This document shows positions 35,449-46,544 of a stretch of DNA of 64,000 bases, one piece after another. A program made the translations under genes and the position numbers. Below the pieces are notes generated by a model, which had not been told where the DNA came from, did not search any database, and was given only the letters and a program-made list of their open reading frames with translations. The DNA is from Shinisaurus crocodilurus. Its lineage: Eukaryota > Chordata > Lepidosauria > Squamata > Shinisauridae. The DNA lies in assembly GCA_021292165.1 (NCBI GenBank), contig JAHFWL010000431.1, positions 124,001 to 188,000 on the forward strand, written 5' to 3'. Each line of letters begins with the position of its first letter. Within the stretch, counting starts at the first letter, position 1.

Positions 35449-35698
35449 CAGTAATACCTTGGATTACAAGTAACTTGGTTTGAGAGTGTTTTACAAGACA
35501 AGCAAATTTTTAAATATTTATTTAATTTTTTTTTAACTTGATATACAAGCGTCGTCTTGCAATACAAGTACTGTAGTACAGCTTAAATTAAAAATCTCTG
35601 TACAATTTTTTTGGGGGGATTTCGTTTTGATATAAGAGTGTTTTGGATTACAAGCACGTTTCCGGAACAAATTATGCTCTCAATCCAAGGCATGACTG
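35449..35698. mobile_element. Tigger/pogo-like MITE, copy 4
   Basis: CAGTAATACCTTGGATTAC to CCAAGGCATGACTG, TA on both sides (35447-35448 and 35699-35700), 250 bp. Confidence 0.85.
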
Positions 35699-35699
35699 T

Positions 35700-37530
35700 A
35701 TTTGGTTGTGTTCTAAATCCTAGGCTTCTTGGGATGGAAGGGACATAAGGTAATCTAAACACAATCATATAAACTGAAACTAGGGTATTGTAGTGAGCAG
35801 ATAGATTAAAATGGGTGCAAGCCTAGAAGTATACCTTTAAACACATGCGAATAGAATGTAGTTGGAAAATTAATGTAAGCAGTAACCCCACTCTATCTTC
35901 CTTATACTTTCAAGCTAGAAGAGTTATTTTATAAGCATAAAACACACAAGGAATCTAAAAGTGCTTTAGATTATGCATATATGAATATGGGGAAATGATT
36001 ATCACTGAATTGTGGTTCAAAGCAACTATAGAAATCATTTACAGCTGACCAAATTTTGGGTTGTATCCAATTAACTCCTCCTCCTGACGGAACGCCTCAG
36101 TCAATGTAACTGGAGAGGTGTGATACCCTTCTCACCTGCACCCCCACATGCCCTTAAAATTTGCTGGGGAGTGTTGGGGATCCTCTGGAGCAGATCTGTG
36201 GAGGAGAGGAGGGGAAAGTCCCATTGCACAGATGGCAGTTCATTTGTGTGATGATGGATTTCCCCCATTGTCATTATGAAGCCTTCCTACATTTCTGTCA
36301 AGCTTGTGTGAGAGTAAGCTCTTTTGATATAAATAGAAGATGCATATGAACAGTGTTCTGTGGATTGTACTACATAAGGTTTGGGTCTCCTACCACTAGC
36401 CTTAGTTGGGCATAACTCCATTGAAAGAAGAGTCTGTCTCTGGTTCTGACAATTAAAAACCTTGTATCACCCTCTTTATGTTCCTACTGAAATTTCCTAT
36501 GATAAACACTTTGCCCCTGGATAACTTCCACTTGGTGTTATTGCAATGCATTTCTAGCCTTTAAAATTTTGCTATCCAAATTAAAATTGTTGATGGTTGA
36601 AATGACATGTTTCACTGATCTAAAAGCCACTGTATGTCTTATCTGCTGTGTGTGATTATTTAATGTTTTATGCTTGGACTATTTAATAAAGCAGGAAAAA
36701 AAATATTGTGTTCATAACTTAAATCTTGGGAGAAAAAACCCTTCATGTTCTTCTAGTTCTCTGATTCTATATAGTGCACTGGAATATACATATATCTATT
36801 GAATGATTTCATCTTCAAATACGTACATCTACACTAGGTATGATACAGTTTTCCAAGCGGAGGTCAATAAGTCTTGTTGCTAAGTGTTTTTCACTGTTAA
36901 CTGCATCAATAAATATGCTAACTTTTTCAAGGGTGGATACAAAGCCATTCTCCTACTTGGTGGTACAAGCTTCTGTTCCAGATTTTCTTCCTGTGTAAGT
37001 GAGAGGCTCTACTTCCACGGAAAAAGTGATTTGTTGGATTGACATTTCACCTTGTGGCCGTAGGCTTTCCTGGCACTATGCACCGTACTGGAAAATAGTA
37101 TCTTGATGGGTAGAATGCGGCTGAGTTAAAACTGAAGGGTTTTGAGCTGATACTCTTCTTGTCAGTGGGCCTCTGCATATGATTTGTCCAGATGCATATA
37201 TGTTGCAGCCAATGAGGACCTCCCTGGTGTGTGTACCCATATCAACATGTTCTAAAATACATATATGTATGTTCTACATATTGACCAGGTTACAAAGAAC
37301 TGTGACATTAGTTCCTTGATCGTAAAGTGATATGTTTTTATCAGGCAGCAGCCTCTCTCCATCCCATGCTACTTGAAAAACTGCTTTTGAAACAGAGGGG
37401 AGTTTCAAAGGCAGTCTGATACAGTATGGCGAGGGAGGGTCAACTGATGTTAAAAAAACACAAAAAAACCCAACAACAAATTTTAAGAATTCCAAAATCC
37501 CTTGTAAGCCTTAGCCTTTTGGATTTGGAC
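35700..37530. other. DHRSX intron 1: nothing coding seen
   Basis: Short frames only. No known repeat was recognised with confidence. Confidence 0.45.
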
Positions 37531-37539
37531 CATCATAGA

Positions 37540-37713
37540 TTTCATAGAGTTTTCATAGATCATAGAGTTGGAAGGAGCCTACAAGGCTATCGAGTCCAGC
37601 CCCCTGCTCAATGCAGGAAACTAGAGGAGGGGTCTCCCATCCAAGTAATAACCAGGCCTGACCCTGCTTAGCTTTCCACACTCAGACAAGCTGAGCCAGT
37701 GTAAGCCACAGGT
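37540..37713 (-). repeat. 5S-SINE with CR1-like tail, copy 3
   Basis: Minus-strand copy. The CR1-like tail (CATAGAGTTGGAAGGAGCCT) is at the left and the 5S head (GGTCTCCCATCCAAGTAATA, then CCTGCTTAGCTTTCC) at the right. Confidence 0.85.
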
Positions 37714-37953
37714 CTTGTTTTTAGCATGTATATGATACTAGATTCTGAAAACATGAAACACCCCAAAGTTCATCCCTGCTTGCGGTGATCCCCAGCGCTT
37801 GCCTTTCTTGCAAATATATAATTTTTGGGGAGCTGGCACTGGCATGTGCTGCAGGGCTTCGTCTCTTGATCTGTTCTTTTGGTCAAGTAGGCTGTGTTTT
37901 AAGCAAGGATGCACCTTCCTACTGGGGTCTTCATGAGACCGGTTAAGCCACTT

Positions 37954-38065
37954 AGGGAATGATTCTGTGGCCCCTCAGACATTGTCTGAGGGGCCACAGG
38001 ATAGTTTGGATTCCCAGCTCTGAGGTCAGAGACAGTGCTCCAACCTTGGAGCTGGGAACTGGAGC
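37954..38065. mobile_element. 440-bp MITE, left half (split by DIRS element 1)
   Basis: GGGAATGATTCTGTGGCCCC corresponds to the left end of the MITE at 7400, and the following GATAGTTTGGATTCCCAGC matches that copy. It stops where DIRS element 1 begins, and the rest resumes at 44143. Confidence 0.8.
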
Positions 38066-38234
38066 TCTGTTCTCCTAGAGTGTCGGAGGCCAGCAAGCTT
38101 GGGGCAAGTCCCGCCTCCGGGGCTGGGAAGGCAGACTTTGATCTGAGCTTCCCGGAGGAGGCGGGGCCTCCCCCAGGAAACCCAGTTTAGTTTCCTGCCT
38201 CAGGAAGGAGGCAGACACTTCGCGCTGCTCCAGC

Positions 38235-38535
38235 GCGAAAACAAAGAAAGAAAGAAAGAAAAGAAGAAAGAAAACTCCAAAGAAGACCAGGACGGTAGGA
38301 AAAGGTCCCAGAGCCTCATGCCCCCACCCTGGATGGAAAGACAGAAGGCCTGACCCGGGACAACCCCCCCACTGTTCATGGCGGGAATATCCCATCCGTC
38401 CCGGGGGGGCCTCAGCAAGGGGGAGGGAGCAACTCCTCCTGGGGGTTCCGAGCTCACCCAAGGGGGGGAGGGGATTCATGTCCCAGGCGCGGCGGCCCCC
38501 TCCCTCTCCCCCTCCCCCTCCCCCTCCCCCTCCCC
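38235..38535. repeat. Simple repeats in the DIRS 1 leader
   Basis: An AAAG-rich tract (38238-38275) and a CCCTCC-type run (38498-38532) lie in the untranslated leader upstream of gag. Shadow frames here are not taken as genes. Confidence 0.7.
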
Positions 38536-39306
38536 CTCAACAAGGGCCGGTGATAGAGCTCCCCCCTCCCCCCCGCCCAGCAGCGGTGTCCGTCAGCATA
38601 GCTGCGGTCGCCGGGCACGAGCCGACTCGCACCCGCCGCCTCTGCTGCACGGCCCCCACCCACAGAGGTGACGGGAGCACCGGCTTGGCCCCGACGCGGT
38701 TACCTAGGCCGCGCTTCCCTACAGAGGCGACGGGAGGGCTGGCCTGGCCTGGAGCACCATAGCAGCGACCCCCCGGACTTTCCGACAGCCGGCGCAACGC
38801 AAGACTCACTGCGGCGGAGCCGGTCATCTGGGCATGGCTGCCACCGCAGCGCCCGATCCTCGCGCTGGCGGCTGCCATCGTGCCGCCGGCGCAGCAAAGC
38901 AAAGCGAGGACCCGGCCCTCCGGACCCTGCCCCCCCGCATGTTCCCTGCCCCCGGAGCCCCGCAGCAGCCAAACAGCCTGGCTCTCTCAGCCCACGTGGG
39001 CAACTACTGGGGGCAGCCATCTTTGAAGCCGCTGGAGCTGCCCGCCATCAACCGCCCACGCGGTTGGCGCTGGCCCCAGTAGAGAGGCGTGCGTGCCCAC
39101 GCACACACATGGGCACAGGACCCTAAGTGGGGTGGAGACCCCTCCAGCCAGTCCAGCTGGCCAGGGGCTGAGTGCGCGGGGAGAGGGAGATTGGAGTCGC
39201 TTCCCTCCCCCACCACTAGGGGGCGTATGATGGCTCTTAAAAACAAACAAACAAAAACCCTCAAATTTCATCTCTTGCCCTCAGGACCTTAAAATTATCT
39301 GCAGCC

Positions 39307-40782
39307 ATGGATCCCAACGCAGCTTCCACTTCAGCCTTACCCATTGATGCTATGCATCAGCAGGTACCACAGTCACAGGAGGCGGTGCAAGAGGCCCAGA
39401 GGAGCAATGGAGACAGCATGTGCCTTCTAATGGCTCAGATGGTACAAACTATGCATACCATCAGCAACGAATTGACTAGCAGCAGAGCGGCTGAGCGCGA
39501 CAGCAAGGACCGACCTCGGAGGCGGCGATCACCTTCTCCAGCCTCAACAATCGATACATGGGATGACCGTGAAGAAAACCCTTCCAAGCCCAGAGACAGA
39601 CGCACAAGTCGCAGTCCGGTAACCGCCAGCGCAGCAAAGCGGAGAAACACCTATAGAGGTAGAGAGAGGTCCCCTACCGCCTCCGTGGGCACCTGGTCCA
39701 GCCGCTCACCGTCTCGGGCAAGCACAGCATCCATCTCTGACAGTGAAGACGGAGAAATCTCGGATGACAGCGACGAACCAAGTGACACGCCCCCCAAAGG
39801 GCGCCTTTTCGCGACAGAAGCCTTTCCCAAGTTGATAACCAGGGTTCTCTCCGAGGTTGACCTGGCAAGTGAAGGCAGCGGACCAACCGACGAAATTCCA
39901 GAAAGCGTGGGAAACCAGTCAGTATTCCCAGCAGAAGAACTGCCATCACATCCCGAGATCCCAATCCCGTGGAACCTACGCAAGATTCTTCGTGAAGAGT
40001 GGGCCAAACCAGCTAACCCTAAACCCCCACATTGCACCTGCAGTAAGCTATACCGTCGGGCAAGAAAAGACATGGCGCAGCTGGCGGTACCAAAGGTTGA
40101 CGACCCGGTCTCCGCCCTGACATCTAAATGCCTGATGCCTGTGGAAAGGGATGAGCTTCCGGACAGCCACGACAAGAGGGCCGACACAGCGCTCCGTAAA
40201 TGCTTTGAGGCTGCCACTACCTCTGTGAGAGCCTCCACCACAGCCACCATAGTGGCACGCGCACTACGTCTCCGAACTGACAGGATACTTCAGAAGAAAC
40301 CCAGCTCTAGAGAAATCAAAGAGTTCATTAGAGATACCCATACCGCAGCATCATTCTTAGCAGATGCCTCCCTAGACTCCTTCCAATTAGGAGCAAGGGC
40401 GGCTGCCTCCAGCGTGGTGGCTAGGAGGAACATATGGTTACGCAACTGGGGGGTCGATGGTAAGACCAAATCTAGCCTAGCTAGTGTGCCCTTCGCAGGG
40501 AAACAACTCTTTGGCGACCCATTAGAGCACGTCCTTGTAGAGACAAAGGACAAGAAGAAAGCCCTGCTGAACTCCCAGAAAAAGGACTACAAGCGCCAGC
40601 CCCAGAAGTATGGCTCCTTTCGTTCCACCAGGAGCAACTCATCATTTACTCCCTCCTCCTCCTCCAACCGCAACTTTTCAGCAGGAAGCCACAAGCCTCG
40701 CTGGCACAAGAGCAACAACAACACAAAAGGAGGATCGTGCAAGGGTGCCCTGGTCCAGAACAAGAAGCCCAACTCCGTCTGA
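39307..40782 (+). CDS. DIRS element 1 gag-like protein
   Basis: An open frame of 491 aa, the first gene of the element. The N-terminal third is rich in Arg/Ser (RRRRSPSPAST, SRSPSRASTAS) and acidic Ser (SDSEDGEISDDSDE), as in many vertebrate DIRS gag proteins. The middle holds WNLRKILREEWAKP and a Cys pair (HCTCSKLYRRA). The C-terminal part has a helical region ending WLRNWGVDGKTKSSLASVPF, which corresponds to WLRSSTLTTETKAKIENLPF in element 2, so it is probably the conserved structural core. The C terminus is basic and rich in Ser/Asn. It is inferred to package the element RNA. The start is the first ATG after the leader. The RT frame overlaps its last 170 bases in another frame. No stop or frameshift was seen. 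Confidence 0.85.
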   Translation: MDPNAASTSALPIDAMHQQVPQSQEAVQEAQRSNGDSMCLLMAQMVQTMHTISNELTSSRAAERDSKDRPRRRRSPSPASTIDTWDDREENPSKPRDRRTSRSPVTASAAKRRNTYRGRERSPTASVGTWSSRSPSRASTASISDSEDGEISDDSDEPSDTPPKGRLFATEAFPKLITRVLSEVDLASEGSGPTDEIPESVGNQSVFPAEELPSHPEIPIPWNLRKILREEWAKPANPKPPHCTCSKLYRRARKDMAQLAVPKVDDPVSALTSKCLMPVERDELPDSHDKRADTALRKCFEAATTSVRASTTATIVARALRLRTDRILQKKPSSREIKEFIRDTHTAASFLADASLDSFQLGARAAASSVVARRNIWLRNWGVDGKTKSSLASVPFAGKQLFGDPLEHVLVETKDKKKALLNSQKKDYKRQPQKYGSFRSTRSNSSFTPSSSSNRNFSAGSHKPRWHKSNNNTKGGSCKGALVQNKKPNSV

Positions 40783-42635
40783 CTGCTCCCCTCCCCCAGT
40801 GAGAGGGAGACTTCGCGGCTTCTCAGAGACCTGGAAACAACTGTTCTCCGACCGCTGGCTTCTGGAAATAATCCAAGAGGGCTACTCTTTAGAATTCAAG
40901 AAGAAGCCAAAAGAGAGTTTTTTCAGGACCCACCGGCTCAGAGACCCGGCCAAGCATCTGAAGACTGTAGCAGCCATCCAACACCTCCTACGCATCCAAG
41001 CAATCGAGAAGGTCCCGAGGACGCAGAGGAACCAAGGGATATTCTCAGTCTTCTTCACCGTACCAAAGAGGAACGGGGGAGTCCGACCCATCCTAAGCCT
41101 AAAGAAAGTCAACCGCTTCCTGAAGAAGCAGAAATTCAGGATGGAGACTCTCAAATCCATAAAGGAGTGCCTGCGGAAAGGAGACTTCTTATCCTTGATA
41201 GACCTAACAGAAGCATATCTCCACATTCCCATGCGCCCTGCCCACCGCAAGTTCCTGCGTTTAAGCTATGGCAGCAAGCAATTCCAATTCAGAGCTCTTC
41301 CCGTCGGCTTGTCAACAGCTCCAAGGATCTTCTCAAAGGTGCTGCTGGCCCCAGTAGCACTGCTGCGGTCGAAAGGGAGTCCAGCTTCACCCTTACCTAG
41401 ACGACATCCTGATTCGCTCTCACTCCCACTCGCAGAGCATCAAAGACACAAACCTGACCATGTCAACGCTTCAAAGCCTCGGGTTCCTGATCAACACAGA
41501 GAAGAGCTCCCTCACCCCTTCCCAGGTACTCACGCACCTAGGGGTTTCCCTGAACACTGCCAGAGATATGATGTTCCTGTCCCCTGACAGGCAGACATCA
41601 ATGAGCAGGCTGGCAGCACACCTTCTTTCCAGGGACATGGTCCCCCTCAAGGAACTTGCCAAGCTCCTTGGGATGATGGTGTCCTGCCAGGACTCTGTAC
41701 AGTGGGCCAGGTTCCACTCCAGGCCACTACAGACCTTCCTCCTAGACTACCAGCTCGAAATCGCCCGCAATCTCAACCCGCCCCTGTCCCTTCCCCTTCC
41801 AGTGACCAAGGCACTGAAATGGTGGTGCCACCCAGCGCACCTCTCTCAGGGAGTCCCAATCCAAACTCCCACACGCGTCACACTAACAATGGACGCATGC
41901 CTAACATGCTGGGGAGCTGTCTGCCAAGGAGGGCACGCACAGGGGCTCTGGTCAGAAGAAGAGACACAGCTATCCATCAATTTGCTGGAGCTGAGAGCAG
42001 TGAAGCTGGCGCTAAAGGAATTTGCCCCAGCACTATCGAGACACCATGTTCTAGTGTAGTAGGACAGTGTAGTAGCAAAAGCCTATGTCAACAAGCAAGG
42101 GGGCACAAGATCCAAGGCTCTCCAGAAAGAAGCCATGGCCCTTTTCAACTGGGCACAACGCAGCCTCAGCTCCATCAGGGCCGAGCACCTGAGTGGCATC
42201 ATGAACATACAAGCCGATTGGCTCAGCAGGACAACTCTGGACCAAGGAGAATGGTCCCTACACCCAGAGGTCTTCAGCCTTCTAGTCAAGAGCCTGCGTC
42301 ACCCGTGTCTGGACCTCTTCGCGAACGCACAGAACGCAAAGCTACCACGTTTTGCCACCCGCTACCAAACAAGAGGGGCAGAGCTCACGGACGCACTCAC
42401 CAGCCACTGGCCGGAGGGTCTGCTATATGCCTTCCCTCCACTTCCACTAATTGCAAAAGTAATTCAGAAAATCAGAGACCTACAAGCACATGTCATTCTA
42501 GTAACACCTCATTGGCCAAGATGGCCGTGGTTTCCCGACCTTGTAAACCTGGCGGTCGGGAGACCCATCAGGCTCCCTCTCAGGCACGACCTTCTCAGCC
42601 AGGGCCCGATCTTTCACCAAGACCAGGGTTCCTGA
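40610..42635 (+). pseudogene. DIRS element 1 reverse transcriptase-RNase H (frameshifted)
   Basis: The frame opens at an ATG inside the end of gag. RT blocks in order: FSVFFTVPKRNGGVRPILSL, KFRMETLKSIKECLRKGDFL, LIDLTEAYLHIPM (first catalytic Asp), FQFRALPVGLSTAPRIFSK, then, after a one-base insertion near 41378, the catalytic box YLDD at 41394-41405 in the next frame. RNase H follows with LTMDACLTCWGAVCQGG and INLLELRAVKLALKEF. Two adjacent in-frame stops at 42057-42062 interrupt it before the segment containing MNIQADWLSR and the C-terminal region HPCLDLFANAQNAKLPRFAT, which is conserved in DIRS elements and has been likened to a methylase fold. The enzyme cannot be made as one protein. The lesions are few, so the insertion is not very old. 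Confidence 0.88.
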
Positions 42636-42642
42636 AGCTGAC

Positions 42643-43667
42643 CGCCTGGAGACTGAACGGGGCCTCTTAACCAAGCGTGGTTACTCCAATAAGGTAATCA
42701 ATACCCTCCTGGCCTCCAGGAGGCCCTCCACACATAAGACATATGACCGCACCTGGCGGGCTTTCCTCCGCTGGTCACGAACCACGGGAAGGGACCCGCT
42801 AGGAGCGGAAACACCAGACATTCTCGAGTTCCTCCAAGAAGGACTGTCATCTGGCCTTAGCACGAACAGACTCAGGCGCCAAGTAGCGGCACTGGGCTCA
42901 GTGCTAGGAGACTCCGGGGCACACCCTCACATTAAGAGATTTCTCAGGGTGGCCGCCCTGATAAGGCCCCCCCAAGTTCACAGGTTCCCCACTTGGAGCC
43001 TCAATATATTGCTCAAAGCATTAACAAAACACCCCTTTGAGCCACTAGGGGTGGCCTCACTCAAGGTGCTGACCTTGAAGACCATTTTTCTAATAGCAAT
43101 CACCTCCGCTAGGAGGGTCTCAGAGCTAGGCGCACTGTCATGCAGCAAGGACCTGTGCATCTTCCAGCAAAGACAAGCTAGTCCTGCGCACAGACCTGAC
43201 CTTCATACCAAAGGTCAGCTCCCCATTCCACAGGTCCCAAGATTTAGTGGTACCTTTCTTCTGCCCTCATCCCTCTTCTCCTCAGGAGAAGGAGTGGCAC
43301 ACACTTGATGCCATTGAGAGCGGTCAAGTTTTACCTAGATAGAACAAAGCCAACCCGGCAACACAGTTCACTCTTTGTCTCCTTCAGAGACTCTTCCATA
43401 GGAAAGAAAGTGTCAGTGGCCTCGCTGGCACGATGGCTACGCGATTGCATCGCGATGGCATACTCCTCCAGCGGCCTACAGGTCCCGGAAGGCATCAATG
43501 CCCATTCAGTCAGGGGAATGGCCACATCAGCGGCTTTTCATGAGAGGGCACCTCTAGATGAAATTTGTAGAGCAGCCACCTGGTCTTCTGTTCACACATT
43601 CACCAGGCATTACAAAGTTGACCTTGCTGCCTCAGCAGAGGGTGCCTTCGGAAGGCGTGTGCTGTAG
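42643..43667 (+). pseudogene. DIRS element 1 tyrosine recombinase (frameshifted)
   Basis: This enzyme would integrate the circular DNA copy. Visible parts are a SAM-like N-terminal region (STHKTYDRTWRAFLRW), the first catalytic Arg block (TSARRVSEL), then the HxxR block in INAHSVRGMATSAAF and the catalytic Tyr in TFTRHYKVDLAAS, close to the stop at 43665. Two frameshifts, near 43168 and 43315, split the frame. Layout matches the intact recombinase of element 2 at 58043-59071. Confidence 0.88.
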
Positions 43668-43741
43668 AAGGTCATTTCGCCCCAGTAGGAGGCTGGCAAT
43701 GGGTGTTAGGCCCACCCGGGGGATGAACTGCTTTTTTACAT

Positions 43742-43835
43742 CCCCAAGCTTGCTGGCCTCCGACACTCTAGGAGAAACAGAAATTCTTCTACTCACCGTG
43801 AATTTCAGTTCTCCACGAGTGGAGGAGGCCAGCAA
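43742..43835. repeat. DIRS 1 internal complementary region
   Basis: The left part (CCCCAAGCTTGCTGGCCTCC, continuing GACACTCTAGGAGAA) complements 38071-38101 at the left end. The right part (ACTCACCGTGAATTTCAGTT, continuing CTCCACGAGTGGAGG) complements 44090-44130 at the right end. It is the template that joins both ends in circle formation. Confidence 0.95.
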
Positions 43836-44142
43836 GGCCCACCCTGGGTTGGCCTCCTCCGGGGCGCATATTAATCTGGGCCGTGGGAGGGAGTCTCTCC
43901 TCTTGTTTCCACAGGCCTGCAGCCGACGGACCTGGCGGTCCTTCTATTCAAGATAGCAAGGGCGTCTGCAAAGATCGGTTCGTTAGAAGTCTCAACTGGG
44001 TTTCTTGGGGGAGGGGCGCCTCCTCTGGGAAGCTCAGATCAAAGTCTGCCTTCCCAGCCCCGGAGGTGGGGCTTGCCCCAAGCTTGCTGGCCTCCTCCAC
44101 TCGTGGAGAACTGAAATTCACAGTGAGTAGAAGAATGTCTGT

Positions 44143-44464
44143 ATCTCCCTCCCACCCCTTGCATCTGGCATGGAAAGAACCATGCTCTGCGGTCAGAAAA
44201 GTGACCTCAGAGACAAAGGGGACGTTTCAGGGGGGTGGGTGGGAGGAGACTGGAGCGGCCAGGATACGAGGTATCCTGAAGCCGTTCTAGCCTCCTTCCC
44301 TCTGCCTCTGAGACACTGTTGCCAGATGGCCGAAAACAGCTGTCTAGCGCAAATGCAGAACAGGATGAGTTGGGAGGTGAAGATCGCTGCCTCTGCTCCT
44401 TCTGCTCTGCATTGGATGAGCGTGAGCCTTGAGGCTTATGCACATCTCCATAGGATTGTGCTCT
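44143..44464. mobile_element. 440-bp MITE, right half
   Basis: Continues the MITE broken at 38065: GCATGGAAAGAACCATGC, GGCCAGGATACGAGG and CCATAGGATTGTGCTC parallel the intact copy at 7510-7836. Confidence 0.8.
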
Positions 44465-44469
44465 TAGTT

Positions 44470-45790
44470 GATGTCAAGACAATGGTGAAGAGGAGTTTGG
44501 TGCACTCCTTGAATAGGGAAAGACTTGCTGTGTTCTTTGCTAATTGGACACGGCAGAAGATTGAAAATGGTAAAGAATAAACCTACTAACTTTATTTTTA
44601 TTTCCTCAGTCTTTATTCAGCATGTTTTCTTAATATGGTCAAATGTTAAAGTTCGGGGGGGGGGAGGCGGAGTTTAGTTCAAGTGGTGTTTATTGTTCAG
44701 CATCTAGCAGTGGCACATGCTTGAGTACTCTGATAGGGCATACTTTTAAAGGAGAACTGGGGCCACCATGATAGAAAGAAAATTGAATTGCAAGTCTTAT
44801 CCTTCCACTGAAGTGTTCAAAATGGGTTGAAAATAAACTTTCGAAACTTGGAGCACTAGCAAGTTGGGTATGTTACATGGCCTATTTATCCCGTGATAAC
44901 AACCTCTGAATTCACTTCAGTCTGGTTTGTTTATGGACTGAAAGTCTGAACAACAGTTACGTTCGGGATCTTGACTTGCTTTTCATTCAGACTGAATAAA
45001 CAGTAGCAGGATTGACATTTCTGCTGGGTAGACTTAATTCAGGAAAGAAACGTGTGGCACATTTTTTACAGGTGGCTTTTGCTATTAACAACTGTATAAC
45101 AGAGAAATCAACAGGATAAAGGTTTACCTAGCATGGGGGTGAAGCGGCAAGTAAAGCATCATCAATTGACTTCTGCCTGCTATGCATGTAGTAAAGGCAC
45201 AGTGCTCTTGTCTATAAAAAGATGAAAGTTCCATCTGTGGTAGCAAATGGGCTGTGGCTAAAACTGTCTGAAGTTTCCTGTTTGTGTATTTGTGTAATTA
45301 TTTCTAGACAGCAATCTTTGGATAATAACTTTAGAAGCTTGAAAATGTTGCACAGAAAACTAATGTTGCTCGTGGATTTGATCAAATATGTCTGTTGCTG
45401 CTACAAAGAAACATCAGAGCATAGAAGGAGTTTTCAGTTTTATCTTCAATACTTAACATGAGCCCAATTCTGAAATTCTGGAAATCCATTTTTAGAAGCT
45501 TATTCTGCTGGAGAACAAGACAAGGAAATAAGTACAGTCTTGTGGACATCACTGCTGTATAAAGCTTTGTTGAATGCTGCTTTTGATACTGAGATATGGT
45601 ACATTCCAGATTGAAATATGAATAATGGATATGAAAATGTCAAAAGTGTTTCATATAAAATAAATTTCATGAGTATTTTAATTTGCATATTCAATCTTGT
45701 GCTTCCAGTTAAAAAAACAACCCTGACATACAGAAGATCTACTTTTATTAATCCAGTTCTTCTGTACAAATTAACTGGAATAACAGTGCT
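44470..45790. other. DHRSX intron 1: nothing coding seen
   Basis: AT-rich. A G-run lies at 44655-44664. No known element was recognised. Confidence 0.45.
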
Positions 45791-45796
45791 ATAATA

Positions 45797-45972
45797 CAGG
45801 CCTGTGGCTTAAGCTGGCTCAGCTTGTCTGAGTGTGGAAAGCTAAGCAGGGTCAGGCCTGGTTATTACTTGGATGGGAGACCCCTCCTCTACTTTCCTGC
45901 ATCAAGCAGGGGATTGGACTCGATAGCCTTGTAGGCTCCTTCCAACTCTATGCTCTATGAAATCTATGAAAT
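45797..45972 (+). repeat. 5S-SINE with CR1-like tail, copy 4
   Basis: Near full length. The first 60 bases (GGCCTGTGGCTTAAGCTGGC onward) are the same as in copy 1 at 676, followed by the 5S boxes and the tail TCCTTCCAACTCTATGCTC. Confidence 0.88.
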
Positions 45973-46386
45973 AATATGGATATCTTAAAACAGTTTTTAA
46001 GTAAAAAATGAAACAATTTTATTTAAATAGGGAGAGGTGTCCTATCTCAGAAAGCTATATTGGCATGTTATCTCCTCGGTGCTCTTGACTATGAAATAAA
46101 ATGTTTGATGCTAAGTTCCAGTGAGTGGAGTTCTGCTCACGGAAACGGCACCGATACCTGCTAATTGAAGGAGGGAACAGTGATTTTTGTTTATTCCCTC
46201 CCACTGCACCCCTGAAAATCTGCTCCAGAGGATTCGGGGAGTCCTCCAGAACAGTGTGGGAGGTAGCACAAAGGACTGCAGAGGGAAGGGGGAATTGATT
46301 AAAATTACCCTCCACCCCCAATATTAGCAGGAGCCTCTGCTGGACCAAAGGCCTTCTGTTCATACAATGACACCTTTGGATATAAC

Positions 46387-46388
<2 letters not shown>

Positions 46389-46421
<33 letters not shown>
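46389..46421. repeat. (TG)n microsatellite
   Basis: Uninterrupted TG dinucleotides followed by a G run. Confidence 0.95.
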
Positions 46422-46423
<2 letters not shown>

Positions 46424-46544
46424 TTGGGGGGGGGGGACTTTTCCCAGGAACACCCCCCCTTGGGAAAACTTGAAATACATGAAATACTTTTAAAATTAAC
46501 TTTCTAAACTTATTTTGCTGCTCTATATTATGTATTATTTCTTA

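Larger units (their letters stand above)
38066..44142 (+). mobile_element. DIRS-type tyrosine-recombinase retrotransposon, element 1
   Basis: A 6.08-kb element whose outer ends were found by structure. Inverted terminal repeats of about 100 bp lie at 38085-38186 and 43996-44095 (GCTGGGAAGGCAGACTTTG against CAAAGTCTGCCTTCCCAGC). An internal complementary region at about 43742-43835 carries, back to back, the complement of the left end (GGCCTCCGACACTCTAGG) and of the right end (GTGAATTTCAGTTCTCC). This is the arrangement expected of DIRS elements, which are copied into a circle and integrated by a tyrosine recombinase without a target duplication. Order: GC-rich leader, gag, RT/RNase H, tyrosine recombinase. 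The gag frame is open and the two enzyme frames are damaged. Confidence 0.95.

Noticed and set aside
38478..38902. Several Pro/Arg-rich frames on both strands at 38.4-39.1 kb
   Set aside because: They lie in the GC-rich untranslated leader of DIRS element 1 and come from simple repeats.
39651..40250. 199-aa minus-strand frame
   Set aside because: Antisense shadow of the DIRS gag frame, caused by its Ser/Arg-rich codon use.
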